64,000 nt of DNA from Gammaproteobacteria bacterium (GTDB lineage Bacteria; Pseudomonadota; Gammaproteobacteria; JADZEE01), in contig JADZEE010000048.1 in the NCBI GenBank assembly GCA_020850735.1, positions 1 through 64,000 on the forward strand, read 5' to 3'. A program made the position numbers and the translations under genes. The notes under the pieces were generated by a model. The model was not told the origin of the DNA and made no database searches. It saw only the letters and a program-made list of their open reading frames with translations. Each line of letters begins with the position of its first letter. Within the stretch, counting starts at the first letter, position 1. This document shows, piece after piece, positions 16,626 through 24,910 of the stretch.

Positions 16626-17576
16626 TCACACGTTCGCGAGCAACCAGGCCGTGTAGCCCAACCAGGCGCAGAACAGCACGGTACCCTCGATGCGGCTCAA
16701 TCGCAGTCCCGTGTAGAGCACCGGCCACAGGGCCGCCGTGACCGCCAGCATCACCCACAGATCGACGGTGGTGATGTTGCCGCGCGACAGCGGTGTGATG
16801 ACGCTCGATACACCGAGGATCCCGAGCAGATTGAAGATGTTCGAACCGATGACGTTGCCGATGGCGATGTCGGCCTCCTTTCGAAACGCGGCGATGAGCG
16901 ACGTCGCCAGCTCGGGCAGGCTGGTGCCGATGGCGACGACCGTCAGGGCGATGACCGCTTCGCTGACGCCGACGAGGCGGGCAATCGCCACCGCGCCGTC
17001 GACGAAAAGGCTCGCGCCGCCGACGAGTAGAGCCAGGCCGGCGACGACCAGGCCGATGTCGGCGGCGAGCGTGCGCCCGGGCGCGCGGAGCTCGTGCTCG
17101 AATTCGACCGCCAGGGCGTCGCGCCGGCGCCGCGACAGCAGCAGCTGCATGCCGACGTAGGCCGCGAGCAGCGCCCCCAGCACGCCACCATCACCGCGTG
17201 ACAGCGCACCGTCACCGAGCAGCAGCACCACGAGCACCGTCGCGGCGAGCGCCACGGGCATGTCCAGACGTACGATTTGCGATTCGACCCGCAGCGGTTG
17301 GAGGAGGCAGCAGAAGCCCAGGATGCCGGCGATGTTGAAGATGTTCGAGCCGACCACGTTGCCGATGGCGACGTCGTCCAGACCGCCGAGAGCGGCTTTG
17401 ATGCTCACCGCCAGCTCCGGACTGGAGGTGCCGAAGGCGACGATGGTCAGACCGACCACCAGCGGCGACAGGCCGTAGCGCAGGCCGATGCCGGAACCGC
17501 CGCGCACGAGCGCCTCGCCGCCGGCAAACAGCAGGCCGGCCCCGGCCAGCACGAGCAGCAACGCCTGTGGCATCAT
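16626..17576 (-). CDS. calcium/sodium antiporter, CaCA family (copy 2)
   Basis: A 316-residue paralogue of the adjacent antiporter, with the same two alpha-repeats (GLTIVAFGTSSPELAVSIKAAL; ALTVVAIGTSLPELATSLIAAF) and matching VGSNIFNIAGILG / IGSNIFNLLGILG motifs. Differences gather in the central loop and in TM10. Two copies may differ in ion or pH preference, or form a heteromeric pair. The ATG at 17576 faces a divergent MaoC-Pta gene about 180 bases away. Confidence 0.9.
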   Translation of the reverse strand: MMPQALLLVLAGAGLLFAGGEALVRGGSGIGLRYGLSPLVVGLTIVAFGTSSPELAVSIKAALGGLDDVAIGNVVGSNIFNIAGILGFCCLLQPLRVESQIVRLDMPVALAATVLVVLLLGDGALSRGDGGVLGALLAAYVGMQLLLSRRRRDALAVEFEHELRAPGRTLAADIGLVVAGLALLVGGASLFVDGAVAIARLVGVSEAVIALTVVAIGTSLPELATSLIAAFRKEADIAIGNVIGSNIFNLLGILGVSSVITPLSRGNITTVDLWVMLAVTAALWPVLYTGLRLSRIEGTVLFCAWLGYTAWLLANV

Positions 17577-17753
17577 CGTTTGCGATCAGTGGCCGGCGCC
17601 AGAGTGGCCGGCGGCGCAGTGTGCGGCGGGTGCCGGCATCCGGCAAGGGGCAGCCGGCGGCTGATCCGTGTGCGCCCGCGGGTGACCGGACGGGCATTGC
17701 TGACGCACCGCAACACCACGGCTAGTATGGGCCGTCCCCGGCGGAGTGTGCGA

Positions 17754-19166
17754 ATGGAGTACATCGAGAACCGGACCTTCGCCGAAATCGCCGTCGGTGA
17801 CAGCGCGCGCCTCGAGCGCCGGCTCACCATGCAGGACATCAAGCTGTTCGCGGTGATGTCGGGGGACGTCAACCCCGCGCACGTCGATGAGGACTACGCC
17901 CACAGCAGCCGCTTTCACGAAGTCATCGCGCACGGCATGTGGGGCGGTGCGCTCATCTCCACGGTCCTCGGCACGGAGCTGCCCGGGCCCGGCACCATCT
18001 ACCTCGGCCAGACGCTGCGCTTTCGCCGCCCCGTGCGACTCGGCGACCGGCTCACCGTCACCATCACGGTCAGAAGCAAGGATGCCGACAAGCCGCGAGT
18101 CGTCTTCGACTGCAGCTGCGTCAATCAGGATGGGGAAATCGTCATCGAGGGCGAAGCGCAGGTGCTCGCGCCGACCGAAAAAATCAGGCGGCCCCGTACC
18201 GTGCTGCCGGAGGTACGCCTGCGCGAGCGCGCCCAGCTGCACCGTCTGCTCGAAGCCGCCGGTCCGCTCGAGTTGCTGCGCACCGCGGTCGTGCACCCGG
18301 TCGACGCCGCCTCCCTGCGCGGCGCGGTCGCGGCGGCCGAAGCCCGGCTCATCACACCCCTGCTCATCGGCCCCGAGGCGCGCATCCGCGCCTGTGCCGA
18401 GGCCGAAGCGCTCGACATCAGCTCCCTGGAGCTCATCGCCGTGGACCACAGCCACGCCGCGGTCGCCGAGGCGGTCGCACTCGCGCGCGCGGGCCGGGTC
18501 GATGCGCTGATGCGCGGGCACGTGCACGTGGAGGAACTGCTCGCGGCGGTGAGCGCCGAGGCCACGGGTCTGCGCACCGGACGCTGCCTGAGCCACATAT
18601 CCGCGTTCGACGTCCCGACCTATCCGCGCCCGCTGTTCATCACCGACACCGGTGTCAACATCTACCCGACGCTGGACAACAAACTCGACATCATCCAGAA
18701 CGCCATCGACTTCGTCCGGGCGCTCGGAGTGGCCGAGCCGCGCGTGGCGGTTCTGTCCGCTGTGGAGACCGTCACCTCGAACATTCACACCACTATCGAG
18801 GCGGCAGCGTTGTGCAAGATGGCCGAGCGCGGCCAGATCACGGGCGGCCTGGTCGATGGCCCGCTCGGATTCGACAACGCCATCTCGGCGACCGCAGCCG
18901 CCGCCAAGGGGATCGCCTCGCCGGTGGCGGGGCAGGCCGACATCCTGGTCGTACCGGACGTGGAAACCGGCATCATGCTCGCCAAGCAGCTCCAGTACCT
19001 GGCCGACGCCGAGGGGGCCGGTGTCGTGCTCGGCGCGCGTGTGCCGATCGTGCTCACCGGGCGTGCCGACGACGTCATGTCGCGACTGGCGTCGTGCGCC
19101 CTCGCCGCGTTGCACGCCCGGCAGCTGAAAAACCAGGGTCAGAGTCGCATGACCAGCGCGCGGTAA
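17754..19166 (+). CDS. bifunctional MaoC-type enoyl-CoA hydratase / phosphate acyltransferase
   Basis: A 470-residue fusion. Residues 1-140 form a hotdog MaoC dehydratase (MSGDVNPAHVDEDYAHSSRFHEVIAHGMWGG, with the R-hydratase Asp/His pair). From about residue 165 comes a Pta/Ptb phosphate acetyl- or butyryl-transferase (FITDTGVNIYPTLDNKLDI, then GLVDGPLGFDNAI and GQADILVVPDVETGIMLAK). It would turn a crotonyl- or acyl-CoA chain toward an acyl phosphate, or link PHA/fatty-acid metabolism to acetate kinase. The start at 17754 has GGAG at 17742-17745; an in-frame ATG at 17727 is possible. The last codons overlap a mobile-element end, so the C-terminus is probably altered. Confidence 0.85.
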   Translation: MEYIENRTFAEIAVGDSARLERRLTMQDIKLFAVMSGDVNPAHVDEDYAHSSRFHEVIAHGMWGGALISTVLGTELPGPGTIYLGQTLRFRRPVRLGDRLTVTITVRSKDADKPRVVFDCSCVNQDGEIVIEGEAQVLAPTEKIRRPRTVLPEVRLRERAQLHRLLEAAGPLELLRTAVVHPVDAASLRGAVAAAEARLITPLLIGPEARIRACAEAEALDISSLELIAVDHSHAAVAEAVALARAGRVDALMRGHVHVEELLAAVSAEATGLRTGRCLSHISAFDVPTYPRPLFITDTGVNIYPTLDNKLDIIQNAIDFVRALGVAEPRVAVLSAVETVTSNIHTTIEAAALCKMAERGQITGGLVDGPLGFDNAISATAAAAKGIASPVAGQADILVVPDVETGIMLAKQLQYLADAEGAGVVLGARVPIVLTGRADDVMSRLASCALAALHARQLKNQGQSRMTSAR

Positions 19167-19386
19167 TCGTCGTCGCTAGCCGCGGCCGATGGCAGCGTGG
19201 CCGGCGCCGGATCGCACATCACGGCCGGGCTCGATCTCATCTCAAGAGTGAATTATTTATATAGTAAAAACAATTATATAAATAATATTCTAAGAATAAA
19301 TCGAGTATTCATTCGCCCACCGCGCGGCGGGCGGATCGGAACCGGTTTGGACCGGCCGGCACGGCGGGGAAATGCGAGTCTGACCC
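19136..19386. mobile_element. MITE-like non-coding element with terminal inverted repeats
   Basis: GGGTCAGAGTCGCAT (19136-19150) and ATGCGAGTCTGACCC (19372-19386) are inverted repeats matching at 14 of 15 positions, enclosing 251 bp without a gene. The GGGTCAGA-type end is of the kind seen around REP-associated (RAYT) elements, which is a recollection rather than a search result. The interior contains an AT-rich hairpin quite unlike the surrounding GC-rich DNA. The left end lies inside the last codons of the MaoC-Pta gene and supplies its stop. Confidence 0.5.
19252..19286. repeat. perfect 12-bp AT hairpin
   Basis: ATTATTTATATA (19252-19263) and TATATAAATAAT (19275-19286) pair perfectly around an 11-base loop. 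There is not one G or C in either arm, in a genome that otherwise is strongly GC-rich. It could extrude as a cruciform or act in transposition of the enclosing element; as a terminator it would be weak because it lacks GC pairs. Confidence 0.7.
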
Positions 19387-19471
19387 CGGGATTCTGAGTT
19401 TCGTTCAATACCCTTTGCGCGGTGCCACGTGTACTGCCCGCGACGACTACCAGGCTTTTGAGGGAGTGACC

Positions 19472-20104
19472 ATGCGCAGCGTGATGAGTGTCCTGATCCT
19501 GTTCGTGTCCGCAACGCTGTCGACCGCCCAGGCGGCGGAAAAGCTGATCCTCGAGATCGACATGGACAGCGACCTGGTGTCGCTGGCCCACCACATCGAC
19601 GCCTTCTTGTTCACACCGACCATGAATTTTTCCATGGACGTACCCGGCAATCTCAGCGATCGGATGAAGACCGAAGCGCTGCGCCATCATCTGGCGGTCA
19701 CGTCGCTGGTCCGGATCGACGGCGAAGTCGCCGGCTTCGCGACGGAACAGGAAGTCGTGCTCACGGATCCGCAAAGCGGCCTGCCGTACGCCGAGTCCGC
19801 CTGGCTCATCACCCTCAACCATCCGCGCGCGAGCGGCGTTCTGGCCGTGAAGCAGCGCGAGAACGCCGGGCCGACGTTTGCGAAGGTGCAGGAGGTCATG
19901 GCCAATCCGCAGGGCGACTGGGGCGACGAGGAGCAGCGCTTCCTGTCGACCGACGGCGTCGCGCTCGTCCAGCTGGCCACGGGCGGCTTGAGTCCGTACC
20001 AGGGCGGCCGCTTCGAGGAATACAATTTCGTCACCCCGTCGGACTACAAGCGGTTCAAGCGCTTCCGCGGCCGGATCGAGTTCGTGATCTATCCCGCGCA
20101 GTGA
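19472..20104 (+). CDS. secreted hypothetical protein
   Basis: A 210-residue product with a signal peptide (MRSVMSVLILFVSATLSTAQAAE) and no recognised family. The mature part is mixed alpha/beta, includes MNFSMDVPGNLSDRMKTEALRHHL and TSLVRIDGEVAGFATEQEVVL, and ends FRGRIEFVIYPAQ. The ATG at 19472 has GAGGGAG upstream. It stands alone just beyond the MITE-like element and converges with the SEL1 gene. Possibly periplasmic; function unknown. Confidence 0.6.
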   Translation: MRSVMSVLILFVSATLSTAQAAEKLILEIDMDSDLVSLAHHIDAFLFTPTMNFSMDVPGNLSDRMKTEALRHHLAVTSLVRIDGEVAGFATEQEVVLTDPQSGLPYAESAWLITLNHPRASGVLAVKQRENAGPTFAKVQEVMANPQGDWGDEEQRFLSTDGVALVQLATGGLSPYQGGRFEEYNFVTPSDYKRFKRFRGRIEFVIYPAQ

Positions 20105-20194
20105 CCCCGGGCTGACCGGCGCGCCAGTTTCGTTACGCACACCCCACCGGGGCAAGCCGGGAGCGCGACGGGTCCGCGCGCTGCGGTCGGCGGC

Positions 20195-21244
20195 TCAGCG
20201 CGCCGGGCAGTTGTTGCCGGCGGCGTCTAGATCGACGAGTTGAGCCGGGCCGCTGCGGGCCGGAAACGCCACGAATGAATTGCTCTTGTGCAGCCGGTAC
20301 AGCGACACCTGCGCCTTGGCGCCGGTGCCGGCATCGGTCCAGATGGGCGCCGCCGCGGCGACCTGCTCGGTCAGACAGCGGTGTACGCAGCGGTAGTCCG
20401 GCACGACCGGTGCTCCGTAACCGGACTGGCCGACCGTACCGAGACACACGAACTCCGGCGCCGGCGGTACGGCCATCCAGATCGATCCGTCCTTGAGCGC
20501 GCCGCTGCCCTTGTCGGCCCACACCTGGCGCCATTCGAGCGGCGGCGCCAGTAGATGCGCCGTCGCAGGCGTGGCGGGCATGATCGCCTTGACGCAACCG
20601 TCCGGCGCCGCATAACCACGCTGGGCATAGCCGCCGATGGCGAAGTAGCCCGGCGGCACCGCCGGCTGGTACAGCGCGACATCACCCTCCCCACCGGAAC
20701 CTCGGTCTTCCCAGCGTGGATCGAGGCGGCAGACGCGTTCCACCTGCATCGCCTTGCGCGGCATGGCCGGGGGTGGCGGCGCGGCCGCGACCGGTGGAGC
20801 AGCCGTCGGGACCGGGGCGGATCGGGGTGCCGGTTTCGGCGCCGGGCCGCTCGCCGCGGCAGTGACGGTGTCGGGCACGTAGCGGCGCTGTTCGACCAGA
20901 TCCAGTGCCGTGCGTCGCGCGAGCTGGATTTCCTGCGGCGTCATGCGCTTTTCGAGCGCATCGCGCGCCTGCGTCCCGGGAGCATCGCCCTTGAACGCGG
21001 CGAGGTTGTAGAGCACGTGCGCGGTGACGGGATCGGCGCTCACGCCCAAACCGGATTCGAACAGCAGCCCCAGGCCGTTCAGGGCCTTCGGATCGCCCGA
21101 CTGCGCCGCACCCGTCCACTCGCGCAGCGCGGTCGCATAGTCGCGCGCCTCGAAAGCCTTGCGCCCGGCCTCGACCGTGGCGTTCGCGCCGTTCGCAAGC
21201 AGCAGCAGCACGGTGACGAGACTGGCGGTGAGATGGTGGCGCAT
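20195..21244 (-). CDS. secreted SEL1-repeat protein with C-terminal Vps62/DUF946-like domain
   Basis: A 349-residue exported protein. It has a signal peptide (residues 1-22), then SEL1/TPR-type helices (RDYATALREWTGAAQSGDPKALNGLGLLFESG). A low-complexity Pro/Ala linker follows (about residues 135-165). The C-terminal half has repeated W-D/A-D-x-GSG and PPGYFAIGGYAQRGYAAPD motifs, then DYRCVHRCLTEQV, typical of Vps62-related (DUF946) beta proteins. Many Cys residues suggest disulphides. Function unknown; a periplasmic or surface protein-interaction role is inferred. Confidence 0.65.
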   Translation of the reverse strand: MRHHLTASLVTVLLLLANGANATVEAGRKAFEARDYATALREWTGAAQSGDPKALNGLGLLFESGLGVSADPVTAHVLYNLAAFKGDAPGTQARDALEKRMTPQEIQLARRTALDLVEQRRYVPDTVTAAASGPAPKPAPRSAPVPTAAPPVAAAPPPPAMPRKAMQVERVCRLDPRWEDRGSGGEGDVALYQPAVPPGYFAIGGYAQRGYAAPDGCVKAIMPATPATAHLLAPPLEWRQVWADKGSGALKDGSIWMAVPPAPEFVCLGTVGQSGYGAPVVPDYRCVHRCLTEQVAAAAPIWTDAGTGAKAQVSLYRLHKSNSFVAFPARSGPAQLVDLDAAGNNCPAR

Positions 21245-21273
21245 GAGGGGGACTCCTGTCGGTTCGGCTGGCG

Positions 21274-21302
21274 TTGCACGTGGCGGGTAGCCGCATTATA
21301 GG
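21274..21302 (+). promoter_or_regulatory. sigma70-like promoter upstream of fumarase
   Basis: TTGCAC (21274-21279) and TATAGG (21297-21302) are separated by 17 bases, between the divergent SEL1 gene and fumarase. Spacing and -35 are good, the -10 fair. The transcript would start about 65 bases before the fumarase ATG. Confidence 0.4.
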
Positions 21303-21375
21303 GCAGGTGTGCCGCACTGTACGGGGCACGGGTATCATAGGCAGCCCTGTCCATCGTCGAAACGCAGCCACGCGC

Positions 21376-22893
21376 ATGACCGTCATCCAGCCCGAACATC
21401 TCGTCGCCAGCGTCGCCGACGCACTCCAGTTCATCTCCTATTATCACCCGGTGGATTTCATCCAGGCCGTGCACGCGGCGTGGCAGCGCGAGGAATCGCC
21501 CGCGGCGAAGGACGCGCTGGCGCAGATCCTGGTCAATTCGCGGATGTGCGCGCAGGGACACCGGCCGATCTGCCAGGACACCGGCATCGTCACGGTATTC
21601 ATGAAGATCGGCCAGAACGTGCAATGGCGGGGCGAGCGAGCGCTTGCCGATCTGGTCAACGAGGGTGTGCGCCGGGCCTACCTGCATCCCGACAACGTGC
21701 TGCGCGCTTCTATCCTGAGCGATCCGGCCGGGGCACGAACGAACACGCGCGACAACACCCCGGCGGTCATCCACATGGAGGTCGTCCCGGGCGACGTTGT
21801 CGACGTGCGCGTGGCGGCCAAGGGCGGAGGCAGCGAGAACAAAGCCAAGTTCGTCATGCTCAACCCGTCCGATTCCGTCGCCGACTGGGTGCTGAAAACC
21901 GTCCCGACCATGGGTGCCGGCTGGTGCCCGCCGGGCATGCTGGGGATCGGTATCGGTGGCACCGCGGAGAAAGCCATGGTGCTCGCCAAGGAGTCGCTCA
22001 TGGATCCGATCGATATCCAGCACCTGCAGGCCCGCGGCGCGCGCACCCGGGTCGAGGAACTGCGCCTCGAGCTCTACGGGAAGGTCAATGATCTCGGCAT
22101 CGGCGCCCAGGGACTGGGCGGTCTGACCACGGTCCTCGACGTGAAGATCCGCGACTACCCGACGCACGCCGCCTCGCTGCCGGTGGCGATGATCCCCAAC
22201 TGCGCGGCGACGCGCCACGCACACTTCGTGCTCGATGGTGCCGGGCCCGCGTTGCAGACGCCACCGTCGCTGGACGACTGGCCGCAGATCGCCTGGGACG
22301 CGGGTCCGAACGCGCGGCGGGTGAATCTCGACACGGTCACGCGCGAAGAGATTGCGAGCTGGCAGCCGGGTGAGACGGTCCTGCTCTGTGGCCGGCTGCT
22401 GACCGGTCGCGACGCCGCGCACAAGCGGATCGCGGATCTGCTCGCCCGCGGCGAATCGCTGCCCGCCGGCGTGGACTTCAACAACCGCTTCATCTACTAC
22501 GTCGGCCCGGTCGACCCGGTGCGTGCCGCGGTCGTCGGGCCGGCCGGCCCGACGACCGCCACGCGCATGGACAAGTTCACCGAGACCATGCTGGCCAGAA
22601 CCGGTCTCATCGGCATGATCGGCAAGGCGGAGCGCGGGCCGGTGGCCATCGAGGCGATCAGAAAGCACGGTGCGGTCTATCTCATGGCGGTCGGTGGCGC
22701 GGCCTATCTGGTGTCCAAGGCGATCACCTCCGCCCGGGTGGTGGCGTTCGCGGAGCTCGGCATGGAGGCCATTCACGAGTTCGAGGTGAAGGACATGCCG
22801 GTCACCGTCGCCGTCGACGCGCGCGGCGCCGCCGTGCACCAGAGCGGGCCGGCCGAGTGGCAGCGGATCATTCTCGAACGCAAGCGCGCATGA
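21376..22893 (+). CDS. fumA: fumarate hydratase, class I (4Fe-4S)
   Basis: A 505-residue TCA-cycle enzyme that interconverts fumarate and malate with an oxygen-sensitive 4Fe-4S cluster. Cluster and active-site segments are RPICQDTGIVTVFMKIG, IPNCAATRHAHF and, in the C-terminal beta domain, GPTTATRMDKF. The last 150 residues match the class I C-terminal domain (KHGAVYLMAVGGAAYLVSKAI). Full length, single gene, with a plausible promoter at 21274-21302. The L(+)-tartrate dehydratase family is related, but the single-chain fused form points to fumarase. Confidence 0.92.
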   Translation: MTVIQPEHLVASVADALQFISYYHPVDFIQAVHAAWQREESPAAKDALAQILVNSRMCAQGHRPICQDTGIVTVFMKIGQNVQWRGERALADLVNEGVRRAYLHPDNVLRASILSDPAGARTNTRDNTPAVIHMEVVPGDVVDVRVAAKGGGSENKAKFVMLNPSDSVADWVLKTVPTMGAGWCPPGMLGIGIGGTAEKAMVLAKESLMDPIDIQHLQARGARTRVEELRLELYGKVNDLGIGAQGLGGLTTVLDVKIRDYPTHAASLPVAMIPNCAATRHAHFVLDGAGPALQTPPSLDDWPQIAWDAGPNARRVNLDTVTREEIASWQPGETVLLCGRLLTGRDAAHKRIADLLARGESLPAGVDFNNRFIYYVGPVDPVRAAVVGPAGPTTATRMDKFTETMLARTGLIGMIGKAERGPVAIEAIRKHGAVYLMAVGGAAYLVSKAITSARVVAFAELGMEAIHEFEVKDMPVTVAVDARGAAVHQSGPAEWQRIILERKRA

Positions 22894-23096
22894 GGCGTGG
22901 GAGCGTCGCGACCCGCGATCCCGGATCGTGCCCGGTCAGGTAGCCCGGCCGCAGCACTCAGCGTGCAAGCCGGGGCGGCGCAGGCACGGTTCCCGGATCG
23001 CGTCGTGGCGCGACCGCGCGACGCGACAGAGCCCGGTTTCCCGTCGAATCATCCGAACGGCGTGCGCAGCACCGGCGCCGTTGCCAGGGTGCGCGC

Positions 23097-23852
23097 ATGC
23101 CGGCACGCATCGATCCGGATCCGGATAGAAGCCGACGCCGCCGGCGGCCGGCGCCGCGGCATCCCTGGCGCCGGCGTCTCGCCGCCGGGCTCGCCCTGGC
23201 CTGGCTCGTCAGCCTGGCGCCGGTGCTGCTGTTCGCGCGGATCGAGCCGCCGGTCACCGCTTTCATGCTCGGGGATCAGATTGCGGCCTGGCGTGCGGGA
23301 CGCGACGGTTTCCGTCTGCGCCAGCGCTGGATTCCCTGGGAGGCGATTGCCCCGCAGGTCCGTATCGCCGTGGTGGCGGCCGAGGACCAGCGGTTCCCGG
23401 TGCATGCGGGTTTCGACGTCGAGTCGATCCGCGCCGCGATCGCCCGCCAGCGCGATGGCGCACGCCTGCGCGGCGCGAGCACTATCAGCCAGCAGGTGGC
23501 GAAGAACCTGTTCCTGTGGCCGGGTCGGAGCTGGCTGCGCAAGGCGCTGGAGGCGTACTTCACCGCCTTGCTCGAAGCGCTGTGGAGCAAACGCAGGATC
23601 CTCGAGGTGTATCTGAACGTAGCCCAGTTCGGCGACGGCCTGTACGGCGTCGAAGCCGCGAGTCGCGCATATTTCGGCAAACCGGCGGCGGCGATCAATG
23701 CGCAGGAAGCGGCACTGCTCGCCGCCGTTCTACCCAACCCGCTGCAGCTGCACGTCGATCGACCATCACGCTACGTGCGCAGTCGTCAGGCGTGGATCCT
23801 CACGCAGATGCGCCAGCTCGGCGGACCCGGGTATCTCGACCGACTGGAATGA
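23097..23852 (+). CDS. mtgA: monofunctional biosynthetic peptidoglycan transglycosylase
   Basis: A 251-residue GT51 enzyme that polymerises lipid II into glycan strands at the periplasmic face of the inner membrane. After a basic Arg-rich leader comes one membrane anchor (about residues 29-48). The GT51 motifs then follow in order: VVAAEDQRFPVHAGFD with the catalytic Glu, GASTISQQVAKNLFLW, and RRILEVYLNVAQFGDGLYGVEAASRAYF. No transpeptidase domain is present, which sets it apart from class A PBPs. Full length. Confidence 0.92.
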   Translation: MPARIDPDPDRSRRRRRPAPRHPWRRRLAAGLALAWLVSLAPVLLFARIEPPVTAFMLGDQIAAWRAGRDGFRLRQRWIPWEAIAPQVRIAVVAAEDQRFPVHAGFDVESIRAAIARQRDGARLRGASTISQQVAKNLFLWPGRSWLRKALEAYFTALLEALWSKRRILEVYLNVAQFGDGLYGVEAASRAYFGKPAAAINAQEAALLAAVLPNPLQLHVDRPSRYVRSRQAWILTQMRQLGGPGYLDRLE

Positions 23853-23923
23853 GCAGGCCGGGGCCCGCGTGCGCGCGGCGCTGGCGCAGGCCGCCTGAAC
23901 CTGTCCGGCGGGATGAGTGCGGC

Positions 23924-24910
23924 TCAGCGCCGCCGAGGATTCGCGCTCGCGGTCCAGGCCAGGGTGTGTGCCAGACCGTCCTCGAGGCCCGTATCGGCGA
24001 CGAACCCGAGCAGATCGCGGGCCCGGCGCACGTCGGCGACAGAGCGGCGATTCTCACCGGGTCGCGGCGGCGCATGGCCGACGGTCGAGCGCGAGTCGCT
24101 CAAGGCGATGATGAGACGGGCGAGTTCGTTGATGGTCCCCTCCGCGCCGGTACCGATGTTGATGACAGCGCCATCGGAACGGTCGTCGAAGCAGGACTGT
24201 ACGAGTGCGCGGGCAACGTCGCCCACGTAGACGAAGTCCCTGGTCTGCTCGCCGTCGCCGTAGATCGACAGTGGCCGATCGGCGGCGGCTCGATCGGCAA
24301 AGATGGAAATGACGCCCGAATACGGGCTGCCCGGATCCTGGCGCGGCCCGTAAACATTGAAAAACCGCAGCGCGGTCCAGCGCTGCCCGTGCAGCATGCC
24401 GTAATAGCGCAGCAAAGACTCGCTGGCGAGCTTGTTCACGCCGTAGGGTGACAGCGGAGCGCACGGTGCGTCCTCGGCGGTCGGGAACGGGACGTCGTCG
24501 CTGTATACCGCCGAGGAGGACGCGAATACGACCTTGCGCACGCCGTTGTAACGTGAGTACTCGAGCACGTGCGCGGTGCCACCGAGATTCACCCGTATGT
24601 CCGCGAGCGGGTTGTCGACCGAGTACACGACCGAGGTCTGTGCCGCCAGATGGATCACGTGCGTGACCGGCCCGAAGTACGAAGCGGCCAATGGCGCGAA
24701 CACGCCATCGGCGACGCCGGCCTCGATGACTCGCAGGCGTGGTTCGTGCTGCCACTGCGCGAGGTTATCGCGGCTGCCGGTGCTGAAGTCGTCGATCACG
24801 ATGACGCGGGCGCCCGCTGTCAGCAAGCGGTCGACGGTGTGTGAGCCGATGAAGCCGGCGCCGCCGGTAACCGCGACCACCGTGCCGGCGGCGTTGTCAG
24901 TAAGTGGCAT
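23924..24910 (-). CDS. NAD-dependent epimerase/dehydratase (UDP-glucose 4-epimerase-like)
   Basis: A 328-residue extended SDR acting on nucleotide sugars. The Rossmann motif is TGGAGFIGSHTVDRLL, followed by the Ser of ASSSAVYSD and the catalytic pair in SPYGVNKLASE (YxxxK). The substrate-side motif is FFNVYGPRQDPGSPYSGV. It is the last gene of the hopanoid head-group run, and its start overlaps the end of hpnK by 14 bases. A supply or modification step for the sugar put on the hopanoid is a fair inference; 4-epimerase versus 4,6-dehydratase cannot be decided by eye. Confidence 0.83.
   Translation of the reverse strand: MPLTDNAAGTVVAVTGGAGFIGSHTVDRLLTAGARVIVIDDFSTGSRDNLAQWQHEPRLRVIEAGVADGVFAPLAASYFGPVTHVIHLAAQTSVVYSVDNPLADIRVNLGGTAHVLEYSRYNGVRKVVFASSSAVYSDDVPFPTAEDAPCAPLSPYGVNKLASESLLRYYGMLHGQRWTALRFFNVYGPRQDPGSPYSGVISIFADRAAADRPLSIYGDGEQTRDFVYVGDVARALVQSCFDDRSDGAVINIGTGAEGTINELARLIIALSDSRSTVGHAPPRPGENRRSVADVRRARDLLGFVADTGLEDGLAHTLAWTASANPRRR

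Noticed and set aside
17586-19115. 509-codon minus-strand frame over the MaoC-Pta gene
   Set aside because: Antisense shadow; the plus-strand protein has two complete recognised domains.
21079-22839. 586-codon minus-strand frame over fumarase
   Set aside because: Antisense of a full-length class I fumarase; His/Asp/Arg-rich composition typical of shadow frames in GC-rich DNA.
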